64,000 bases of DNA from the NCBI RefSeq assembly GCF_030272615.1, contig NC_081408.1, forward strand, positions 340,839,793 to 340,903,792, written 5' to 3'. Shown piece after piece: positions 57,801 through 64,000 of the stretch. Source of the stretch: Cryptomeria japonica. Its lineage: Eukaryota > Streptophyta > Pinopsida > Cupressales > Cupressaceae. A program made the translations under genes and the position numbers. Below the pieces are notes generated by a model. The model did not search any database and was not told where the DNA came from. It saw nothing but the letters and a program-made list of their open reading frames with translations. Numbering within the stretch: the stretch's first letter is position 1; every line of letters begins with the position of its first letter.

Positions 57801-58700
57801 AAATATTTTACTATATTTTGGTTTACCAACTAAACTTCACACACCCAAAAATACATATCACACACATGGTGGTCCACTCAATCAAATTTTATCTTTCTAT
57901 GAATCACTTGATCTGCAAAGGTTACATATTGTAATTACAAATTTGGAATAAACCCAAATCATTACAATACAAAAAGTACACTACCTAGAACTAGAAATTG
58001 AAACCCTAAGGGTTCTTGTGAATATCACTACTTTGGTGGTTTTGTTAGTGCTTCTCCTTCATCCAGAATGTTATCCTCTAATATTCTAGTAAAAAAACTA
58101 AAATCAATACTGTAATGTAGGGAAAATAGGATTCCCAAGTCTACGCATGCAAATAAGGAATCTATTTCATTACCTACACGGTTACATTGGAAGGAGAAAA
58201 ATCCATTAGGCTCAAGATGGTTAAAGCATAAAGTGGATTTAATGGTCCTTTATTGTGGGGTAATATGACTATTCAATTGAAAATGAAGAATGCAAGAAGA
58301 AGGTACAAAGAGGTTAAAATGATAGTTTTTAGCAATGTACAAGAAGATTGGTAATTGACAGATAGATTCTAAAAGAAGAACTGGAAGAGGAGACTGTAAA
58401 TGACTCACAAATTAAATTTTAGGAAAAATTGGAGGGACTTGGGTGCCTATCTTGGCCTACTCCTAGGATTGAGGCTCCCTACTCGACTCACTCTCAAAAC
58501 TTTTGGCTATGATGAATCACAAATTGTTATATGTGCAACAGGTCCAAAATTCATATGCAAAATGAAATTGACAATGTGCAACCCCAAAATGAAAATTCAT
58601 ATGCAAAATTCATATGAAGTAGAACCTAACCTTTTAGTTGTTTTTCACAAAATTCCTAACTCGATGCAGGAGATCGCACACAGGGTTGCTTTGGGTTGAT
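54834..58700. other. Unassigned AT-rich stretch
   Basis: Short open frames occur on both strands, for example around 55281-55511, 57742-57951 and 58400-58699, but none has a motif I recognise. A TATATAGGCATAG stretch at 57236-57250, with a preceding GGTTTCCC segment, resembles an LTR promoter region, and I found no second copy. I see no gene here. Confidence 0.5.
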
Positions 58701-58991
58701 CAGGGCCAAATGTCGATGCCATGCTTGTGCGGGATTTCTTTTGGTTAAAATGAATTGTGTTTTTTTTTTTTTAAAGTAATGCCCATGTTCATTGGAATTT
58801 CAACAAACGTGGGCACTTTTTTTTCAAATAAATCAAATTTCATTAGTAATGCCTTCTTCATCAAAACCAAATATGAAATTGTTGGAATTTCGACGAATTC
58901 GGGCATTTTTTCAAAAAAAAATTAAATTTGGTCACAATATACCTTCTCCGTCGGAAACCTCCGTCGGAATTTTAGGCCAAATTTATTAGTG
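58700..58991 (-). mobile_element. Terminal fragment of a second CACTA-type transposon
   Basis: Read on the minus strand from 58991: CACTAATAAATTTGGCCTAA, then two CCGACGGA repeats within 30 bp. A CACTA terminus followed by TTCCGACGG-type subterminal repeats is typical of plant CACTA elements. Further in, two diverged copies of an 'AATTTC.AC.AA...GGGCA' segment (58794-58818 and 58886-58912) follow. The opposite terminus was not found. The edge abuts the ORFx tail of element E. Confidence 0.6.
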
Positions 58992-59736
58992 TGATGGTTG
59001 CATAGAAAATGTTGAAGGAGGGATCTAAGGATGAAGGGGTTATTGATTAGTCTATCATTATTTTGCATAAACTAGTCCCACAGTGCAAGTTTGATAGAGA
59101 AGTGAGCCCATCCAACAAGCTTAAGACAATCACTGAGCACATTTCAAAGGATTTTCAATCCTTGCAGCAGATATCAAACTGACAAGCACTGGAGAGATTC
59201 ACATAGGCAAAGAGAGCTACATTTGGTCAAATGATTGAGTCTAAAGGAAGGAAATCAATGATAAGTTGAAATTGATAGATAGTTCTTTAAGGTACTGTAC
59301 AAATATCTATAGAGTATGTTGTAACATAGGTCTGCTCACAACTGAGTCAGATAAAAAGATTAAGGACATTCAGGAGGATATTGTAGGTATAGTCAATTCT
59401 TTTGATGGTTCACATTCTTTGACTACATCTATTGATGGTCAGATTTTGGTTTTGGAAGCCCAAGTTTTTTCTCTTGAGAGGGAAAAAGACAAAATCATAA
59501 GAAGAGACAGAAGTCCTAGAGGAATGGTGAGTCCTTGGTTGGATTCATTAAGTATACATAAGAAGGAGTGTATAGATCTGGTTGGTAAGCCCACACTGGT
59601 AGAGATCAATGAGAAAGAGTCATTTTCCCATATGCTAAATGGACTTGTATCTATTTCCGGTACTTTCAAATCTGGTTGGCATACCTATCTTGAGCTATTG
59701 GAGAAGGCCTATCTGGATATTTTCAAATACATCTAG
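58992..59736 (+). pseudogene. ORFx accessory protein of element E, C-terminal part
   Basis: The clean part is 59266-59736 (156 codons); upstream sequence to 58992 is broken by stops. It is predicted to be helical with heptad-like spacing. It aligns with the last 150 residues of ORFx in element B: both have D-x-K-I-x-x-I-Q-x-(E/D)-I, then (S/N)-S-F-D, then E-x-D-K-I, and end with (S/G)-W-x-x-x-L and D-I-F. The frame ends with a stop about 95 bp before the first polypurine tract. The function is unknown. Confidence 0.6.
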
Positions 59737-59830
59737 CTCCGGTAATGTATTATGGGATGTATTCATTATACAGTCTTTTATTTTTTGTCCTGATTTTTGG
59801 TATTCTTTTTGGAATTTTTGATGGCATTGA

Positions 59831-60034
59831 TGTCAAAGGGGGAGTGATATAGATGTGAAAAATTAAAAAAGGGGAGTTGTATACATTATGGGGAGATATG
59901 GAGATATGGAGTATTTTTTATTATGATCATAGATGAATATTCAGCTCAAGGGGAGTACGTTCAAGATGAAACTGACAGATGGAAACCATGGTCATTTTTT
60001 ACATGAGTGTTGCCATCAATGCCAAAGGGGGAGA
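59831..60034 (+). other. Two polypurine tracts of element E
   Basis: TGTCAAAGGGGGAG at 59831-59844 and TGCCAAAGGGGGAGA at 60020-60034. The second lies directly against the LTR. Confidence 0.75.
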
Positions 60035-60035
60035 T

Positions 60036-60955
60036 TGTTGGAAATTGACACTCAATTGGTTGGTTTCAATATGTTGTCATTTATGGCAACATGTTTTGGC
60101 TTTCATATTGTGGTTCGGCTATTTATCGATAGACACTTCACCGACACTAGCACCGATAAGTATATTCACTGGTTGGAAGGGAAATCTTTGGTTACCGGCA
60201 TTGTAGGCTGACATGACTTCATTAGGTTATCGGTATTGGAGGCCGACATCATTTGGGAGATCCGACATCGGCAATTGATTTTGATATTTATGTATATATG
60301 TTATTGAGCCAACATGTATATTCATTTTGTAATTATCTTTGTAAGCCAACATAAGGCATGATGAATTTTAAAGGGTATATAGGTTAGTTGGTTAGATCAT
60401 TTTCCTATATGTATTGGGAATGAAATAATGAAGGAGATGTGAAATATATGAGAGATACTATATATGTGAGGATCTATATGTAAAGGGGTATTCCAGTAAG
60501 GGTTTAGGGTTTCAGACCGGAAGAGACAAAGCTTAACCGGAATTGTATTCAAGCATAGAAGATGCTATCTTTGCAGTTCAATCATTTCTCTAGATTGTAG
60601 TTTAGATTTCTATGTAGTCAGTGAGGCTCCTTTTGTGATTTAGTAGTGTGCTCTAGGCTGTAAGCCTTTCTGCATGTGCAGGCCCCCATATTTTGTAATA
60701 TCTCTTCATATGGCCAATGGAATGATATTGTGGGTCACAAATCCCACCATGGTTTTTCCTCTTTGAGGTTTTCCACGTATAATTATGTGTGTTATGGTAT
60801 TCATTTATGTGATCATCTTATTGGTTTCTTTACTACTTTCAATTCTATATGTACTAGTATACCGGTTGGTGTATGCATGTTTTAATAAGGTTAAAAATGA
60901 TCTTTCTGGTAGAACACTAACTCACCCCCCCTCTCAGTGTTCTTGGATTCCAACA
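60036..60955 (+). repeat. 3' LTR of element E
   Basis: TGTTGGAAATTGACAC to GGATTCCAACA, 920 bp, directly after the polypurine tract. Its 3' end holds CTCACCCCCCCTCTCAG (60921-60937), the reverse complement of the terminal motif in LTRs A and B. Several CCGGTA/TACCGG-like words (60120-60240) lie near the start. Confidence 0.85.
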
Positions 60956-61300
60956 AGTGGAACCTTTAGGTGGCACAAACCCTTGATATAAAGGATTCCC
61001 TTTAATGGTAAGAGGTTTTTTCTCTCTAGGAGTGATGGGTTCATGTGTTTTGTTTTTCTCTTGGATGGGGTCAAGATGGACAATGTGATCAATATTGGAG
61101 AGATCATAACGAGGAGATAATTTTGCCCCCATTTCTATAACCTTTCTAAGGATAGCATCTTTATTTATTTCAAAGTATTTCTCCATGAGATCACAACCTT
61201 GTTTAGAATCCAGGATGGCATATGGATTAATAGTCTATTTGGGTTGATTAGGAGAGTCATCATCAATTTAAATACCATCTTGGTGGGAAGATTATCCTAG
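60956..61300 (-). pseudogene. Unknown coding remnant cut by LTR-E
   Basis: A minus-strand frame from about 61250 to 60956 is open for nearly 100 residues and reads directly into the LTR edge. It is charged (Lys, Glu, Pro) and contains G-N-P-L-Y-Q-G-F-V-P-P. It was evidently interrupted by insertion of element E. It could be a gag fragment of another retroelement, but no zinc knuckle or other decisive motif is present. Confidence 0.35.
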
Positions 61301-63000
61301 GAAAGGGAACCTTCCTATGATTGGTTGACTATGGAAAGTATTTTCTTTCATTTTTCTATCCCTAGTGCTTCATGTAGTAGGGGCCATTGGTCTTAATTCA
61401 AGATTGAATGTGAAAAAAGTATGGGAATTGAAGACTTGGTGACTAATCAAGAGAGAGTCAAATCCTAACAATGAAGGAAAACCTTAAAGGTGGATGAATT
61501 GGAATTAATTTGTTTGGAGAACTTTATTGGAACATGAGATGATCAAATGGATAATATGGATTAGGTTTCGTCTACTTTGAATTAAATTTTAGGCTACACA
61601 CTTGGATCTTAAGGATGGCTTGATTATGATGATTTTGGAATCTATGGATTGGTCTAGAGTTTTCAAGGATTGGACAAGGAGCCTTAGGATAAGTAAAGGT
61701 CCCAAAGATTGGAATAAGTTGATGATTTTGACCAAGAGATCCAAAAGTGATGCTTTCAACTATGACCAAGGATAGATTTGGATGATGATGGGTGTATGTT
61801 ATAAGGATGATGTGAATAGGGGTGATACAATGAACAAGGTATCCTAATATTTTCTTAGATGTGACTCCAAGATGACTAGGGTTGTAATGAAGGTGATGGT
61901 GAAAGAAAATGTGGGAAATGGACTAAGGTCAAAGGATGTGGTCAACTTAGACAAAGTATTGGCTGATGTGAAAATGTTAGGCTATGGTTTTTATGATGAC
62001 CAAGGCTAAATAGGCTTTTCACTAATTTATTGTTATCCTAAGTTTATCTTCATCGTTTATCGTTCAAGGATACCAAGGGAAATGTGTTTTTCAAACAAGT
62101 AAAGGGACTTGAAACTTGACTTAACTCAAACTTGGTTTAAAGGTTTACAAACAAGCACTGGGTATATACAACACAAAAACATAAGACATTACAAAAAACC
62201 TATAATTAGTCAATGAAAGGTGTGATAATCCTCATGGACTCACAATGCTAGCATTTGTTCCCTCTCTAAAAGAATGGTGGCATTTGTCCCATTAGTGCCA
62301 TATTACCACATGAAATGGATAGCTAGGGAATATAAGGTCATGAACCACCTTACATCCCTTACCTTGGAGGACTAGCCTTGCCCAAAGTAAACCCTATCTC
62401 ACTAAATGGATACACATTATGAGCACTTTCCCTCCTTGGAAATGATGCACCACAAGAAAAAATGAAAGGTCTTAAACAAGGCTTATCTAGGGGATATCCT
62501 CTATATGATACTAGGGCACGCGAGGCTTGAATCCATGGATTTGAAAGTGTAACAAAGTCAAATAACTAGGAGAAGAGGGTAACCCACACTTCTCCCTCAC
62601 TTCCCTAGGATATAAATTCCTTGGGGGCTTAGCCCAAATGGCAAAATCCAAAATTCCAAGAGGTGTGTCTTTCGATTCACTCTATCTATTTATACTCCAC
62701 CGAAACACTAGAGTTGAGGTCATCCCTTGGGATGATGAAATCCCTAATCAAGCCCCATAAAAAGAAAAAAAGAATACACTTATTTATAATCCTAAAGGTC
62801 AAAAAATGTGAGAGGAGAGCATATGTAAGTGTGCATGGGTTTAAAAGACACGTAAATTGTTAACCCAAATTAAAGTGTGAAGGTGAATTTGACCCAATTT
62901 CAATGTGAAAAAAAACAAAAGACGACAAAGCACATAGAAATAGAAAATGTCTATAAACAAAGTCTTCAACAATGTCCTAGAAAATCACTTGTGTTGGTAG
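61301..63000. other. Unassigned stretch
   Basis: 61370-62000 is purine-rich on the plus strand, with many GATGAT and AAGGATG words. 62000-62900 has short open frames only. Nothing could be assigned to a known family. Confidence 0.45.
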
Positions 63001-63029
63001 TTTGAAGGACAACTCTGGATAAACAAAAA

Positions 63030-63720
63030 AGACCTACAAATAAAAATTTGTAAAAAATAGAAAAATAAATTGCAAAAACATTTTTTTTAGATTTTTTAGA
63101 TATAAATTTAAAAAAATCATTGAAAAACAATAAAGAAAGTAAAAATTATGCACATTTGAAATTTCAAAATGAAAAGATGACTTTAAATGCTTATACTTGA
63201 AATCTGAAGAAATTTTGCCTATACCATACCACTAAGTTGGCAGATGAATAAGCTTTCCAACAACAACAAAAACTCTTTAAAAAATGATACTCCATGAAAA
63301 AGTTACGTTTACTTTAAAAAAAAAGCTAATTATAAGATAAAACCATTATTTGAGAAATAAAATAAATGTTTCTATAAGTTTTTTTATTTTTTATTTTTAT
63401 GAATTTATAAATTTTTATTTTTATGAATTTTCCTTAAAAAAGTTTTTTTTTGAAATATTTAAAAACTAAAAACAAATGAAAAATCATCTTAAAAATAAAA
63501 AGTGATATTTTAGTTTTTATATTTTTTTATTCTTTTTATTTTTATGAAGTTTTTATGCTTTTTCCATTTTTATATATTTTTAAAAACTTTTGAATTTTTC
63601 TTTGTAAGATAAAAAGTGAATGAAAAATTGTTTAAAAGAAAAGAAGTAACTTAAAAGTAAATTTGTAAAGATATAAAAAAGATGACTAAACAAATTTTTA
63701 TTCAAATTTCAAAACCTATT
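63030..63720. repeat. AT-rich low-complexity DNA
   Basis: Long runs of A and T with recurring TTTTTATTTTTATGAA words (63380-63430, 63520-63550). No coding potential. Confidence 0.8.
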
Positions 63721-63790
63721 TACAAATGGTGGGAGAAAATTGTGGACATCCAATATATTAAGATTTTTATTAACTCATTATTATTCAATT

Positions 63791-63903
63791 GTTTTTCCAC
63801 CAATTAGAATAAAGAGTTTTTCCCAATTGCTTTTCCACCAATTAGAATAAAGATTTTTTTTCAATTGGTTTTCCACCAATTAGAATAAAGAATTTTTTCT
63901 TTT
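63791..63903. repeat. 38-bp tandem repeat, three copies
   Basis: The core CCACCAATTAGAATAAAG begins at 63797, 63835 and 63873, giving an exact 38-bp period with variation confined to the T-rich part. Confidence 0.92.
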
Positions 63904-64000
63904 GATTTTTTTTAAAAGGTTAAGATGCATGATTTCTAAGTTTCTAAATCACATAAATTGTACGGGTTTTAAGAATGCATAATATAAAAAAAATTTACAA

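Larger units (their letters stand above)
58992..60955 (+). mobile_element. Element E, 3' end of a non-autonomous copia-like element
   Basis: Plus-strand order: ORFx tail (to 59736), untranslated region, two polypurine tracts (59831-59845 and 60021-60034), LTR (60036-60955). The 5' part is missing beyond the CACTA fragment at 58991. It has the same 3' organisation as element B in the opposite orientation, but a shorter LTR. Confidence 0.75.

Noticed and set aside
57982-58991. CACTACCTAGAAC at 57982 as the partner end of the CACTA fragment at 58991
   Set aside because: It does not match CACTAATAAATTTGG beyond the first five bases, and the flanking triplets (GTA and TGA) differ.

Overview
The window looks like intergenic DNA from a plant with a large, repeat-filled nuclear genome. 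The evidence is Ty1/copia and Ty3/gypsy retrotransposons with plant-type primer-binding sites (PBS), a CACTA (En/Spm) DNA transposon with plant-specific transposase domains, nested insertions, and no ordinary host gene. A seed plant, possibly a gymnosperm, is my inference; nothing here fixes the species. No intact cellular gene, rRNA or tRNA was found. Every coding region is a decayed transposon gene with stops or frameshifts.

Layout. 1-4470 (+): the 3' two thirds of a large accessory ORF ('ORFx'), split by a solo LTR (~1904-3285). 4471-14461 (-): copia-like element C with 489-bp LTRs, flanked by ATATC; it has gag and protease but no integrase, RT or RNase H. Its right LTR is split by element D (9358-14373, flanked by GTACC), an unclassified element with one very long unknown ORF. 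14467-~19100: AT-rich DNA without genes. ~19200-26092 (-): a CACTA transposon with a tnp2 transposase and a second gene carrying a SET-like domain. 26361-30070 and 54046-54833: two blocks of the same ~640-bp satellite. Between them lies a 24-kb retrotransposon block: copia element A (LTRs 30071-31822 and 36041-48334), whose right LTR was split by gypsy element G (37541-48084, flanked by CAAGT), then copia-like element B (48339-54045), which has a gag remnant, another ORFx and an LTR. 54834-58700: unassigned. ~58700-58991: the end of a second CACTA family. 58992-60955 (+): tail of a third ORFx copy followed by a polypurine tract and an LTR (element E). 60956-64000: mostly unassigned, ending in AT-rich low-complexity DNA.

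How the parts relate. Three copies (left, B, E) encode the same ORFx. B and E show it directly upstream of the polypurine tract and 3' LTR, where the element would normally carry or end with pol. Gypsy element G has a different extra ORF after pol, and D is almost entirely one such ORF. All of these proteins share a layout of N-terminal folded region, Lys/Arg-rich middle and coiled-coil C-terminus, and short motifs recur among them. This repeated accessory protein and the SET-like gene inside the CACTA element are the least explained parts of the window. Insertion order can be read from target-site duplications: C into the left ORFx, then D into C; A, then G into A.
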